From: Chitinophaga silvisoli | GTDB lineage: Bacteria; Bacteroidota; Bacteroidia; Chitinophagales; Chitinophagaceae | DNA length: 64,000 nucleotides | Assembly: GCF_003412465.1 (NCBI RefSeq) | Contig: NZ_QTJV01000006.1 | Location: 248,001-312,000, forward strand | Reading direction: 5' to 3' | In this document: piece after piece, positions 34,036 to 43,205 of the stretch | Numbering within the stretch: the first letter of the stretch is position 1 | How the letters are laid out: each line of letters begins with the position of its first letter | Made by a program: the position numbers and the translations under genes | The notes under the pieces: generated by a model | Database searches by the model: none | The model's input: only the letters and a program-made list of their open reading frames with translations | What the model was told of the DNA's origin: nothing

Positions 34036-37000
34036 ATGATTTTCTCCCACTTACACGTTCATACTCAGTACTCCCTCCTGGATGGAGCCGCAGATATCAA
34101 GTCACTGTACAAGAAAGCAATGGCCAGCAACCAGCCAGCCCTTGCCATCACTGACCACGGTAATATGTTTGGCGTATTCCAGTTTGTGGCAGAAGCATAC
34201 AACCATCGACTCAACCCGGAAGATCCAAAAGATAAGCGCCTGAAAGTAAAGCCCATCGTAGGCTGTGAATTCTACGTGGTAGAAAACCGCTTCAAACGCG
34301 CCTTTACCCGCGATGAGAAGGATATCCGTAACCACCAGGTACTCCTTGCCAAAAACGAGGAAGGCTATCGCAACCTCATTAAACTCTGTTCACTCGGCTA
34401 TATCGAGGGACTGTACGGTAAGTATCCCCGTATTGACAAAGAACTCATTCTCCAGTATCATAAAGGGCTCATTGCCACTACCTGCTGTCTCGGTGCCTCC
34501 GTGCCCCGTGCCATCCTGAAGCATGGCGAAGATGCGGGAGAAAAGGAATTTAAATGGTGGCTGGACATCTTCGGCGAGGATTTCTATGTAGAAATGCAGC
34601 GCCATGGTATTCCGGAACAGGACAAGGTGAATGTGGTCCTGCTGAAATTTGCAGAGAAATACAATGTGAAAGTAATCGCATCCAACGACTCCCACTACGT
34701 GGACAAGGAAGATGCGAATGCACATGATATCCTGCTCTGTATCAACACCGGTGAGAAGAAATCTACTCCTACCAACAAAGAATTTAATGAAGACGAAGGC
34801 GGTAAGAAAAATACCCGCTTCGCATTCTATAACGACGAGTTCTATTTCAAGACCACGGACGAGATGTCAACCCTCTTCCACGACCTGCCACAAGCCATTG
34901 ACAATACCAATGAGATCGTGGACAAGGTGGAACTCCTGGACCTGAAAAAAGACATTCTGCTGCCTAACTTCCCGATTCCCCCGGGTTTCTTTACCCAGGA
35001 CCAGTACCTGCGCCACCTTACCTTCGAGGGTGCCCGCGCCAAGTACGCCGAGATCACAGCAGAAGTCGAAGAACGCCTTAATTTCGAACTCCAGGTAATC
35101 GAGAACATGGGATTTGCCGGTTACTTCCTCATCGTATCCGACTTTATCAAGGCCGGCCGCGACCTGGGGGTATTTATCGGTCCGGGCCGTGGATCGGCAG
35201 CGGGATCGGCGGTTGCCTATTCTATCGGTATTACCAATATTGACCCGATCAAGTACAATCTCCTGTTTGAGCGTTTCCTGAACCCGGAACGTAAGAGCAT
35301 GCCCGATATTGATACGGACTTTGATGATGAAGGCCGGCAGAAAGTAATTGACTACGTAGTAGAAAAATATGGCAAGAACCAGGTAGCACAGATCATTACC
35401 TATGGAACCATGGCTGCCAAGATGAGTATCAAGGACGTAGCCCGCGTGATGGACCTGCCCCTGGTAGAATCCAACATGCTTGCCAAAATGGTCCCTGATA
35501 AACCGGGTATCCAGCTGGACCGTATCTTCAACGCCCCCATCGATGAAGGTGAAAAGAGCCTGGCCGAGAAAGAAGGCCTGGGCCCCGAAGACCTGGACAA
35601 CGTAAGAAAGCTCCGTGAAATCATCAAGGGCGACGACCTGCAGGGAGAAGTGCTCCGCGAGGCATGCGTACTCGAGGGCTCTGTGCGTAATACCGGCATC
35701 CACGCGGCAGGTATCATCATTGCTCCGAAGGACCTCTACGACCTCATCCCCGTATCCACCGCCAAAGACTCCGACCTGCTGGTGACCCAGTTCGAGGGTA
35801 GCATCATCGAGAGCGCCGGTGTAATCAAGATGGACTTCCTGGGTCTGAAGACCCTTACCATTATCAAGGGAGCACTGGAGCTGATCAAGCAAAACCATAA
35901 TATAGATATCTCCATAGACGACATTCCTCTGGATGATGCCCGTACCTACGAGCTGTACCAGAAGGGCGAAACAAACGCTACCTTCCAGTTCGAGTCGCCC
36001 GGGATGCAGAAGTACCTCCGCGAACTGAAGCCGGATAGATTCGATGACCTGATTGCGATGAACGCCTTGTACCGTCCGGGACCACTGGAGTACATCCCCT
36101 TGTTCATCCGCCGTAAACATGGCCTGGAAGAGACGGTCTATGACCTGCCGGAGATGGAGGAATACATGCGGGATACTTACGGGATTTCCGTATACCAGGA
36201 GCAGGTAATGCTGCTGAGCCAGAAACTGGCGAACTTCTCCAAAGGTGATGCGGACGTACTCCGTAAAGCCATGGGTAAGAAGCAGAAGGCGGTACTGGAC
36301 AAAATGAAGAAACAGTTCATGGACGGTTGCCAGAAGAACGGCCATGACCTGAAAATATGTGAGAAGATCTGGACGGACTGGGAGGCATTTGCATCCTACG
36401 CATTCAACAAATCGCACTCTACCTGTTATGCCTTCGTGGCGTACCAGACGGCCTACCTGAAGGCCCACTACCCTGCCGAGTATATGGCAGCGGTACTGAA
36501 CTGTGCAAGCAATATTGAAAAGATCACCTTCTTCATGGAAGAGGCGAAGCGCATGGGCATCGACGTATTGCCACCGGATGCGAATGAATCTTTCAAGGGT
36601 TTTGCGGTGAACAAAATGGGGCAGATCCGTTTTGGCCTGGCAGGTCTGAAAGGTGTGGGTGAAGCAGCGGTAGAAAACATCCTGGAAGAGCGTAAAAAAG
36701 ATGGTCCGTTCAAGGATATCTTCGACCTCATCAAGCGCGTGAATCAGCGCGCGGTAAATAAGAAATCGCTGGAAGCCCTGGCGATGTCGGGTGCTTTTGA
36801 CTGCTTCCCGGCCTTGCATAGAGCGCAGTATTTCTACAAACCGGAGAATGATGTAACGACAGGTTTGGATAAGATCGTAAAATTCGGCAACCAGGTCTCA
36901 GCAGGTGCTTCCAATATCGGCAGCCTGTTTGGGGATGAAGATATGCCGGCGATAGAGCCACCTAAACTGCCAAATTGTGATCCCTGGCCGCTGATATTGA

Positions 37001-37674
37001 AACTGAATAATGAGCGGGAGGTAACCGGGATATACATTTCCGGCCATCCGCTGGATGATTACAGGTTCGAAAGCAGGTTCTACAACATGAACAAGGTATC
37101 AGAACTGGTTGAATACCAAGCGGAAATAACGGCTCCTGGCGGTGGTAAACCAGGTCGTGAAAAGAACTTCAGGCTGGCTGTGTATGTGACTGGTGCGCAG
37201 GAGCGAATCTCCAGGAATAACAGACAGTTTGGCATCATGACGGTGGAGGATTATAGCGGGAAATTTGAGTTTGCGTTGTGGAGTGAGGACTTCATCCGGT
37301 TTGCGCCTTACCTGAAAACGGGATTGTGTTTGTTTATCAATGGTGGGTTTAAAGCGAAGAGATTTAATGATAGCGAGTATGAGTTTAAGGTGAATAGCAT
37401 CCAGTTATTGCAGGAGGTGAAGAAGACGCATACGAAAAAGGTGGGATTGGTGACGATGCCGAAGTTTATAACGAGGGATCTGGTCGACTTTTTGGTAGAT
37501 AATATTAATAAATATCCGGGGTCCAGTGAGTTATTTTTGCAATTGGTGGATAGGGATAATGATTTGCAGGTGAAGATGCATACGTTTAATAAGCATATTG
37601 AGATGAATGATGAGCTGGCGCATTTCCTGTCGAAGCAGCCGGATCTGGATGTGTATATAGAGACGGCGAAGTAA
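34036..37674 (+). CDS. dnaE: DNA polymerase III subunit alpha
   Basis: 1212 residues. The ATG at 34036 starts MIFSHLHVHTQYSLLDGA; a GTG nine codons earlier sits on the promoter motif and is rejected. The order is the PHP domain (HLHVHTQYSLLDGA, residues 5-18), the polymerase C family core with the catalytic aspartates in PDIDTDFDDE (423-432), then tandem helix-hairpin-helix, OB fold and C-terminal tau-binding region. This is the replicative polymerase of the holoenzyme; the length is normal for Bacteroidota. It stands alone, divergent from the NlpC/P60 gene, with no strong terminator seen. Confidence 0.97.
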   Translation: MIFSHLHVHTQYSLLDGAADIKSLYKKAMASNQPALAITDHGNMFGVFQFVAEAYNHRLNPEDPKDKRLKVKPIVGCEFYVVENRFKRAFTRDEKDIRNHQVLLAKNEEGYRNLIKLCSLGYIEGLYGKYPRIDKELILQYHKGLIATTCCLGASVPRAILKHGEDAGEKEFKWWLDIFGEDFYVEMQRHGIPEQDKVNVVLLKFAEKYNVKVIASNDSHYVDKEDANAHDILLCINTGEKKSTPTNKEFNEDEGGKKNTRFAFYNDEFYFKTTDEMSTLFHDLPQAIDNTNEIVDKVELLDLKKDILLPNFPIPPGFFTQDQYLRHLTFEGARAKYAEITAEVEERLNFELQVIENMGFAGYFLIVSDFIKAGRDLGVFIGPGRGSAAGSAVAYSIGITNIDPIKYNLLFERFLNPERKSMPDIDTDFDDEGRQKVIDYVVEKYGKNQVAQIITYGTMAAKMSIKDVARVMDLPLVESNMLAKMVPDKPGIQLDRIFNAPIDEGEKSLAEKEGLGPEDLDNVRKLREIIKGDDLQGEVLREACVLEGSVRNTGIHAAGIIIAPKDLYDLIPVSTAKDSDLLVTQFEGSIIESAGVIKMDFLGLKTLTIIKGALELIKQNHNIDISIDDIPLDDARTYELYQKGETNATFQFESPGMQKYLRELKPDRFDDLIAMNALYRPGPLEYIPLFIRRKHGLEETVYDLPEMEEYMRDTYGISVYQEQVMLLSQKLANFSKGDADVLRKAMGKKQKAVLDKMKKQFMDGCQKNGHDLKICEKIWTDWEAFASYAFNKSHSTCYAFVAYQTAYLKAHYPAEYMAAVLNCASNIEKITFFMEEAKRMGIDVLPPDANESFKGFAVNKMGQIRFGLAGLKGVGEAAVENILEERKKDGPFKDIFDLIKRVNQRAVNKKSLEALAMSGAFDCFPALHRAQYFYKPENDVTTGLDKIVKFGNQVSAGASNIGSLFGDEDMPAIEPPKLPNCDPWPLILKLNNEREVTGIYISGHPLDDYRFESRFYNMNKVSELVEYQAEITAPGGGKPGREKNFRLAVYVTGAQERISRNNRQFGIMTVEDYSGKFEFALWSEDFIRFAPYLKTGLCLFINGGFKAKRFNDSEYEFKVNSIQLLQEVKKTHTKKVGLVTMPKFITRDLVDFLVDNINKYPGSSELFLQLVDRDNDLQVKMHTFNKHIEMNDELAHFLSKQPDLDVYIETAK

Positions 37675-37994
37675 AATGCCGCCTGGGGTGAAGGGAACCA
37701 TGGAGGCTTGCATTTTTTTGTTCAAACCGCTTGTGTAAAGAAAATCTGCTTGAGCAATGAAAATTCCGCTTACTTCACTAAAACCAATAATGCGGACAAA
37801 AGAACCAATTCGCCGGAACTTGATACATGTATAGATACTATCAATAAGTATGCGATAAAAAATGATTTAACTTGCATCGTAAATAATCGATATAACGATT
37901 TGCAGAACATGCCAAAAAAGCAGTAATTTGCGCCCGGTTTGATTCTTGCAGAGTAAATAACAAGATTTTAGAAATTTTTATAAATATTAATAAC
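37675..37994. other. Gap between dnaE and trxA
   Basis: 320 bp, A/T-rich towards trxA. No convincing gene, hairpin or repeat is seen. A 72-codon open frame at 37708-37926 has no recognisable features and is probably not coding. The trxA promoter must lie in the last part, but no exact TAnnTTTG is present. Confidence 0.5.
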
Positions 37995-38312
37995 ATGGCA
38001 TTAGAATTCACTGATTCCAACTTCCAAACGGAAGTGTTGAGCTCAGACAAATTGAGCGTAATTGATTTCTGGGCAGAATGGTGTGGTCCTTGTCGCGCTA
38101 TCGGTCCAGTGATCGAAGAGCTGTCTAAGGATTACTCTGGTAAGGTTAATGTTGGTAAAGTAAACGTTGACCAGAACCCTCAGTTATCTATCAACTACGG
38201 AATTACAAGTATTCCTGCAATTCTGTTCATCAAGAATGGTCAGGTGGTAGATAAACAAGTAGGTGCTGCGCCTCGTTCAGTATTAGAAAAGAAGATTCAG
38301 GCAAATCTGTAA
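37995..38312 (+). CDS. trxA: Thioredoxin
   Basis: 105 residues with the classic fold and active site WCGPC (Cys30 and Cys33) in DFWAEWCGPCRAIGPVIEEL, and the cis-proline in GITSIPAILFIKNG. It is a cytosolic protein-disulfide reductant for ribonucleotide reductase and other enzymes, working with thioredoxin reductase (not in the window). The codons are of the highly expressed kind. It is a single gene with a strong terminator. Confidence 0.97.
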   Translation: MALEFTDSNFQTEVLSSDKLSVIDFWAEWCGPCRAIGPVIEELSKDYSGKVNVGKVNVDQNPQLSINYGITSIPAILFIKNGQVVDKQVGAAPRSVLEKKIQANL

Positions 38313-38332
38313 TCTTTGACAATAAATTTTAA

Positions 38333-38364
38333 AAAGGGCGACTCTTTAGGGTCGCCCTTTTTTT
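38333..38364 (+). terminator. Terminator of trxA
   Basis: AAAGGGCGAC (38333-38342) pairs perfectly with GTCGCCCTTT (38351-38360) over an 8-nt loop, followed by a T-run. Confidence 0.92.
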
Positions 38365-38415
38365 ATACCTGTTTAGGGACTTATGTATGCTTCCCACGAT
38401 ATTTCAAGGCTATTG

Positions 38416-38512
38416 TTCGACGTTTGTTCGACGCTTCTTCGACCTTTGTTCGATGCTTCTTCGACGCTTCTTCGATGCTTGTTCGACGCTTCTTCGACGC
38501 TTGTTCGACGTT
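38416..38512. repeat. 11-bp minisatellite, about 8.6 units
   Basis: Units of TTCGACGCTTC and close variants (TTCGATGCTTG, TTCGACCTTTG) follow one another with an exact 11-bp period from 38416 to 38510. There is no spacer and no CRISPR feature. Confidence 0.92.
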
Positions 38513-38649
38513 ATAAGGTCTCCCGTATTTCGATTGGATATTCAGGTAACCCTACGGTACCTAATGGTGCACTTTTAGTAAATTATCTCCCCTATTGCCA
38601 GGATAGAACCCCCATGTTCGAAAAATCCCCCAAATACGAAATATAACAT

Positions 38650-38684
38650 GATCGCGTTTTAAACAATACAAAAAAAACGCGGTC
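38650..38684. other. Inverted repeat upstream of the protease gene
   Basis: GATCGCGTTTT (38650-38660) and AAAACGCGGTC (38674-38684) pair with one mismatch across 13 nt. It could be an operator or an old terminator. Confidence 0.45.
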
Positions 38685-38897
38685 AAACTGTCGAAAGCCA
38701 ATTAATTGCTACAGAACCAATTTTCTAAATCGAAGGCATGCATTTTTTGAGTAAATCCCCGTTGTAAATAGCCGGGAACTTATTCAATATGATACCCTAA
38801 CTTTTGGAAATTATCTCTCAGGTGTGTAACAAAAGATTGTACCTTTCCCCGGAATTTTCGGTCAACAGCCGCTAATTTTAACTTTCAAACTTGAACA

Positions 38898-41048
38898 TTG
38901 CGCAATTTTACCCTTTTTATCCTAACCGTCTTCCTATCATTACCTGCCTGGGGCCAGCGTCAGTGCGGCACCGAAATCGCTGTTCAGGAACAGATCAGGG
39001 AAAATCCCTCTTTGCAGGTACTACGTGATAAGATCGAAGCACGCAACCGCTCAAAAATCACCACACTCAAAACTACCAGGGCCGAAGCCAAAGCAACCGC
39101 TACTTACAACACCGTTACCATCCCGGTAGTCGTTCACATTGTACTGCAAAATCCCAACGCAGTGACCGATGCCCAGGTGCAATCCCAGATCGATGTACTC
39201 AACAAGGACTATGCTGCCCTCAATACCGATACCAGCATTCTCCCAGCTGTCTGGAAAGCCCTGATCGGAAACGCCAAAATCCAGTTTTGCCTCGCTCAAC
39301 GTACCCCTTCAGGTGAAGTAACAAATGGGATAGAGCGTATAACTACCACAAAATCAAGCTTTAGTATTAGTTCTGCTGCAAAGGCCGTAAAGTTTACCAG
39401 CACCGGTGGTACCCCCCAATGGGACGGTGATAGCTATCTCAATATCTGGGTCACTCATCTCGAAAGTGGTTACCTCGGTGTAGCTACTTTCCCGGGTTTA
39501 TATGCTGACGACCAGCAGGGCGTTGTAATTGATTATACCGGTTTCGGTACCACCGGTACCGCCACCTCTCCATACAATAAAGGCCGTACCGCCACCCACG
39601 AAATAGGTCACTACTTCAACCTCCGCCACATCTGGGGCGATGAAGATGCCTGTGCCGCGGACGATGGCATCGATGATACGCCTAAACAGGCAAAAGCAAC
39701 TTATGGCTGTCCGGCATGGCCACAGGTTGACCAGTGCGCAAGCAGTAATCCGGGGTATATGTTCGAAAATTACATGGACTACTCCGACGATGCCTGCCTG
39801 GTACTCTTCACCACCGAACAGGTAGACGTGATCCGTACTACCCTCACCGATGACAGGGCTAGCCTGCTCAACTCCAATGGCTGTACTCCCCTGGACCTGA
39901 AAACACTCGATGCACAGGTAGAAAATGTAATCAGCCCATACAACCAACAGTGTGATGCCAGCATTACACCTTCCGTTCTCCTGAAAAATATGGGTCTGAC
40001 CACCCTCACCAAAGTGAACATCAACTACCAGACCGACGAAGGCACCGTGTATACCACGGCCTGGACGGGTAGTCTGGCAGCACTGAAATCAGATACCGTT
40101 AGTCTGCCTACCAGTTCACTCGATGTGGGTGAGCATGTGCTGAAAGCATGGACCACTCTCCCGAATGGATCCGCGGACGATGATGCCACTAATGATACTG
40201 CCTGGAGCACCTTAAGCTATTATAACAACATCACCTTCCCCCTGAAAGAGGGTTTCGAAAGCAGCACCTTCCCGCCTGCCGGCTGGGAGATCAGCAATCC
40301 GGATGGATCTTATACCTGGGAAAGGACCACCGTAAGCCGTGGCGATAGCAGCTACTACGCCATCGTGGTCCGCAACCATGCCTACCAGGTCAACGACGAG
40401 GCAGACGATATCCGTACCCCGACCATTGATCCGGGCGGTGTGGATTCCATCTTCCTCTTCTTCGATGTGGCAGCAGCCAGCTATACGAACATTACTGACA
40501 ATTCGAATACTTATTGGGACAGGCTCCTGGTGATGACCACTTCCGACTGTTCCCTTACCTACGATACCCTTTACAATAAAGAGGATAGTACCCTGGTAAC
40601 GGTAAAAACACCGGTAACCTCAGAATTTGTACCTACCGCCGCACAATGGCGCAGGGATTCTGTGAACCTGACTCCTATCATGAAGAAGGGCCAGTTCAGG
40701 GTCGTATTCAGGAACATCGCCAATAACGAGAACAATATATACCTGGACAATATCAACATCGTGACGAAGTCTACGCTCCCTTACCTGAAGGAAAAAGGTA
40801 TTACCGTAGGACCGGTTCCGACATCCGGGGCACTCTACGTGACCTTCCTGGAAAAGCCGGACAACCTGGATTACATTGGTTTATATAATACTTCAGGGCA
40901 AATGATCGCGAGTCAGCGTGGCTCCAATATCGATGGCAGCAATCGTTTCACTTTTGATTTGGTAAATGAGCCAAATGGTGTTTATTTTGTAAAGTTAATT
41001 TACCGGAATACTAAGGCAAAGACTTATAAGATCATAAAAGTGAATTAG
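38898..41048 (+). CDS. Secreted M43-type (pappalysin-like) zinc metalloprotease with T9SS sorting domain
   Basis: 716 residues. The zinc site HEIGHYFNLRH has His234, Glu235, His238 and His244, and the Met-turn is ENYMDYSDDAC (Met293), as in the metzincin family M43. The signal peptide (MRNFTLFILTVFLSLPAWGQ) begins at a TTG codon; a stop lies two codons upstream and no ATG precedes the hydrophobic core, so TTG is the only start that keeps the signal. Beta-rich domains follow, then a C-terminal T9SS type A sorting domain (VGPVPTSGALYVTF to YKIIKVN). A secreted protease that is cleaved and anchored or released at the surface. mqnE begins 2 bp after its stop. Confidence 0.9.
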   Translation: MRNFTLFILTVFLSLPAWGQRQCGTEIAVQEQIRENPSLQVLRDKIEARNRSKITTLKTTRAEAKATATYNTVTIPVVVHIVLQNPNAVTDAQVQSQIDVLNKDYAALNTDTSILPAVWKALIGNAKIQFCLAQRTPSGEVTNGIERITTTKSSFSISSAAKAVKFTSTGGTPQWDGDSYLNIWVTHLESGYLGVATFPGLYADDQQGVVIDYTGFGTTGTATSPYNKGRTATHEIGHYFNLRHIWGDEDACAADDGIDDTPKQAKATYGCPAWPQVDQCASSNPGYMFENYMDYSDDACLVLFTTEQVDVIRTTLTDDRASLLNSNGCTPLDLKTLDAQVENVISPYNQQCDASITPSVLLKNMGLTTLTKVNINYQTDEGTVYTTAWTGSLAALKSDTVSLPTSSLDVGEHVLKAWTTLPNGSADDDATNDTAWSTLSYYNNITFPLKEGFESSTFPPAGWEISNPDGSYTWERTTVSRGDSSYYAIVVRNHAYQVNDEADDIRTPTIDPGGVDSIFLFFDVAAASYTNITDNSNTYWDRLLVMTTSDCSLTYDTLYNKEDSTLVTVKTPVTSEFVPTAAQWRRDSVNLTPIMKKGQFRVVFRNIANNENNIYLDNINIVTKSTLPYLKEKGITVGPVPTSGALYVTFLEKPDNLDYIGLYNTSGQMIASQRGSNIDGSNRFTFDLVNEPNGVYFVKLIYRNTKAKTYKIIKVN

Positions 41049-41050
41049 AG

Positions 41051-42232
41051 ATGATAACTCAAAACGATTATCCTGCAGTGGAAACGCTGTTGCAGGATGC
41101 CAGGCTGGATAAAGCATTGAAGACCATTGGAGAAAAGGTGCTCGCAGGTGAGCGGCTGACGACTGATGAGGGCATACTGCTGTTTGAAAAAGGCGAACTG
41201 GGCTATGTGGGTGCGCTGGCCAATTTCGTACGGGTACGTATGCATGGGGATAAAACCTACTTCAACAGGAACTTCCATATTGAGCCAACGAACGTTTGTA
41301 TCTTCACTTGTAAATTCTGTTCATATTCAAAGCTTTATAAGCATAAAGAGGAAGGCTGGGAACTGAGCGTTGACCAAATGCTGGACATCGTTAAGAAGTA
41401 TGACGGCCAACCAGTTACGGAAGTGCACATCGTAGGTGGTGTGCATCCGAAAATGAACCTGGATTTCTTTGTAGAACTGCTGGAAAAGATCAGGGCTCAC
41501 CGTCCTGATTTACATATCAAAGGATTTACAGCGGTAGAGCTGGACTATATGTTCCGCAAAGCCAAACTGAGTGTACAGGAAGGGATGAAAAAACTGCACG
41601 ATGCCGGTCTGCAATCCATGCCGGGTGGCGGTGCGGAAATCTTCCATCCTGATATCCGTGCACAGATCTGCCATGATAAAGTAGATGCAGATGGCTGGCT
41701 GGATATCCACAGGACAGCCCATAACCTGGGTATGCATACGAATGCAACCATGCTGTATGGTCACGTAGAGCAGTACTGGCACAGGGTGGATCATATGGAG
41801 CGCCTGCGCCGCTTGCAGGACGAAACAGGAGGATTCAATACCTTCATTCCCCTGAAGTTCAGGAATAAGGATAATGAAATGGAACATGTAGGTGAGGTTT
41901 CCGTAATTGAAGACCTGCGCTTGTATGCAATCGCACGCCTGTATATGGACAACTTCCCGCATCTGAAAGCTTACTGGCCAATGCTGGGCAGACAAAGCGC
42001 GCAGCTGACTCTCTCATTTGGAGTGAATGACCTGGATGGTACCATCGATGATACTACGAAGATCTACTCAATGGCGGGCGCTGAAGAGCAGAACCCGAGC
42101 ATGAATACCGCTCAACTGGCCATGCTGATAAAGCAGGCAGGCAGAAGACCGGTAGAGAGAGATACTGTTTATAATGAGATTAAAGATTATACAGACGTTG
42201 TTTTTTCTGATGAGGAATTAATGGCGAAGTAA
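41051..42232 (+). CDS. mqnE: Aminofutalosine synthase (menaquinone, futalosine pathway)
   Basis: 393 residues. A radical SAM enzyme with the cluster motif CxxxCxxC at Cys83, Cys87 and Cys90 (NVCIFTCKFCSYSK), followed by KHKEEGWE, IVGGVHP and TMLYGHVE, which distinguish MqnE from the related MqnC. It joins 3-enolpyruvyl benzoate and SAM to form aminofutalosine. Other mqn genes are not in the window. It starts 2 bp after the secreted protease with no promoter motif between, so it is probably cotranscribed with it, an unusual pairing. It is followed by a clear terminator. Confidence 0.95.
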   Translation: MITQNDYPAVETLLQDARLDKALKTIGEKVLAGERLTTDEGILLFEKGELGYVGALANFVRVRMHGDKTYFNRNFHIEPTNVCIFTCKFCSYSKLYKHKEEGWELSVDQMLDIVKKYDGQPVTEVHIVGGVHPKMNLDFFVELLEKIRAHRPDLHIKGFTAVELDYMFRKAKLSVQEGMKKLHDAGLQSMPGGGAEIFHPDIRAQICHDKVDADGWLDIHRTAHNLGMHTNATMLYGHVEQYWHRVDHMERLRRLQDETGGFNTFIPLKFRNKDNEMEHVGEVSVIEDLRLYAIARLYMDNFPHLKAYWPMLGRQSAQLTLSFGVNDLDGTIDDTTKIYSMAGAEEQNPSMNTAQLAMLIKQAGRRPVERDTVYNEIKDYTDVVFSDEELMAK

Positions 42233-42257
42233 AATCGACCCTCCATAAGAGAATTAT

Positions 42258-42289
42258 AAAAAGCAGATGATCAATTCATCTGCTTTTTT
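42258..42289 (+). terminator. Terminator of mqnE
   Basis: AAAAAGCAGATGA (42258-42270) pairs perfectly with TCATCTGCTTTTT (42276-42288) over a 5-nt loop. Confidence 0.9.
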
Positions 42290-42335
42290 GTTTATATAAA
42301 AAGGAAATCTTCTTAAATATATAAATATAGTTTTA

Positions 42336-42343
42336 TACATTTG
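42336..42343 (+). promoter_or_regulatory. -7 promoter motif of the DUF4382 gene
   Basis: TACATTTG fits TAnnTTTG, 39 bp before the ATG at 42383. Confidence 0.5.
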
Positions 42344-42382
42344 GTATTAGTTTTTAGAAAAACCTACATAAACCAAGTATCA

Positions 42383-43195
42383 ATGAGAAAAACCAATTTC
42401 GTAAATCTGACGAAGGGACTATTATTTGCATCTACACTCTCTTTTTGCTTTACAGCATGTTCAAAAAACGACAAGGAAGGTAAATCACAGATCCAGATTG
42501 CACTGACTGACGATCCGGGTGATTACAAAGCTGTGTACATTGATGTACAGGAAATCAATGTCAACTATTCTGACAGCGATGACAATGGCTGGCAAAGTTT
42601 GCCCGGTGTGAAGAAGGGCATTTACAACCTGCTTACATTGGTGAACGATAAGGACACCGTATTGGCAGATGCAGCTATCGCCTCAGGCACACTTAAGGAG
42701 ATCAGGCTGGTGCTGGGAGATGACAACTGGGTTGTGACCAACAGTGGTGACTCCATCAGGATGCAAACACCCAGCGGACAATCATCCGGTATCAAATTAA
42801 AGATCAACATGCCGGTATCAGAAGGCATCCTGTACAAATTACTGCTGGATTTTGACGTGGCTAAATCTGTTCATGAAGCAGGTACCGCAGGTAAGTATGT
42901 ATTGAATCCGGTGATCAGAACGATCCTCGAAGCGCAGGGCGGTAGTGTGAAAGGCGTGGTATTGCCGGCAGTGGTACCATCAGCAGTAATGCTGATCAAT
43001 GGTACGGATACAGTAGCCAGTACGTATACCGGAGCAGGAGGTGCATATTTATTGAAGGGTATTGATGCAGGTACGTATAGTCTGCATGTGGTATCTACTG
43101 ATTCCACATTGGCACCGGCAGCTATTGAAGGTGTGAGTGTGACGACAGGACAGGTTACCGTAGCTGATACAATTACATTGCCTGATGCCAGATAA
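42383..43195 (+). CDS. DUF4382 lipoprotein
   Basis: 270 residues from the ATG at 42383; a start 14 codons earlier would spoil the signal. The lipoprotein signal ends in LSFCFTACSKND (the second Cys is the lipid anchor). The DUF4382 domain follows (IQIALTDDPGDYKAVYIDVQEINV, GIYNLLTLVNDKDTVLADA), a beta-sandwich family common in Bacteroidota. The last 75 residues form a carboxypeptidase-regulatory-like beta domain (VKGVVLPA, AYLLKGIDAGTYSLHVV). It is a periplasmic or surface lipoprotein of unknown role. The gene ends before palindromic repeat copy E. Confidence 0.85.
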   Translation: MRKTNFVNLTKGLLFASTLSFCFTACSKNDKEGKSQIQIALTDDPGDYKAVYIDVQEINVNYSDSDDNGWQSLPGVKKGIYNLLTLVNDKDTVLADAAIASGTLKEIRLVLGDDNWVVTNSGDSIRMQTPSGQSSGIKLKINMPVSEGILYKLLLDFDVAKSVHEAGTAGKYVLNPVIRTILEAQGGSVKGVVLPAVVPSAVMLINGTDTVASTYTGAGGAYLLKGIDAGTYSLHVVSTDSTLAPAAIEGVSVTTGQVTVADTITLPDAR

Positions 43196-43205
43196 TAAAA
43201 ATTAA

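Larger units (their letters stand above)
38313..38897. other. Gap between trxA and the M43 protease
   Basis: 585 bp containing the trxA terminator, an 11-bp minisatellite (38416-38510), the inverted repeat 38650-38684 and A/T-rich sequence. The open frames here (for example 38316-38516) only reflect the minisatellite, which lacks stop codons in any frame. Confidence 0.7.

Noticed and set aside
34867..36819. A 650-codon open frame antisense to dnaE
   Set aside because: It is a mirror of the dnaE codon pattern, has no recognisable domain or signal, and dnaE is certain. Similar long antisense frames opposite smc (49138-50415) and the PVC-type gene (44169-45608) are rejected for the same reason.
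37708..37926. 72-codon frame between dnaE and trxA
   Set aside because: No domain, signal peptide, promoter motif or codon preference like that of its neighbours.
38416..38512. CRISPR array
   Set aside because: The 11-bp units are contiguous with no spacers, and no cas gene is in the window.
38316..38516. Small protein with repeats like LFDASST
   Set aside because: The repeat pattern comes from the 11-bp minisatellite, which is open in every forward frame; no start or promoter supports it.
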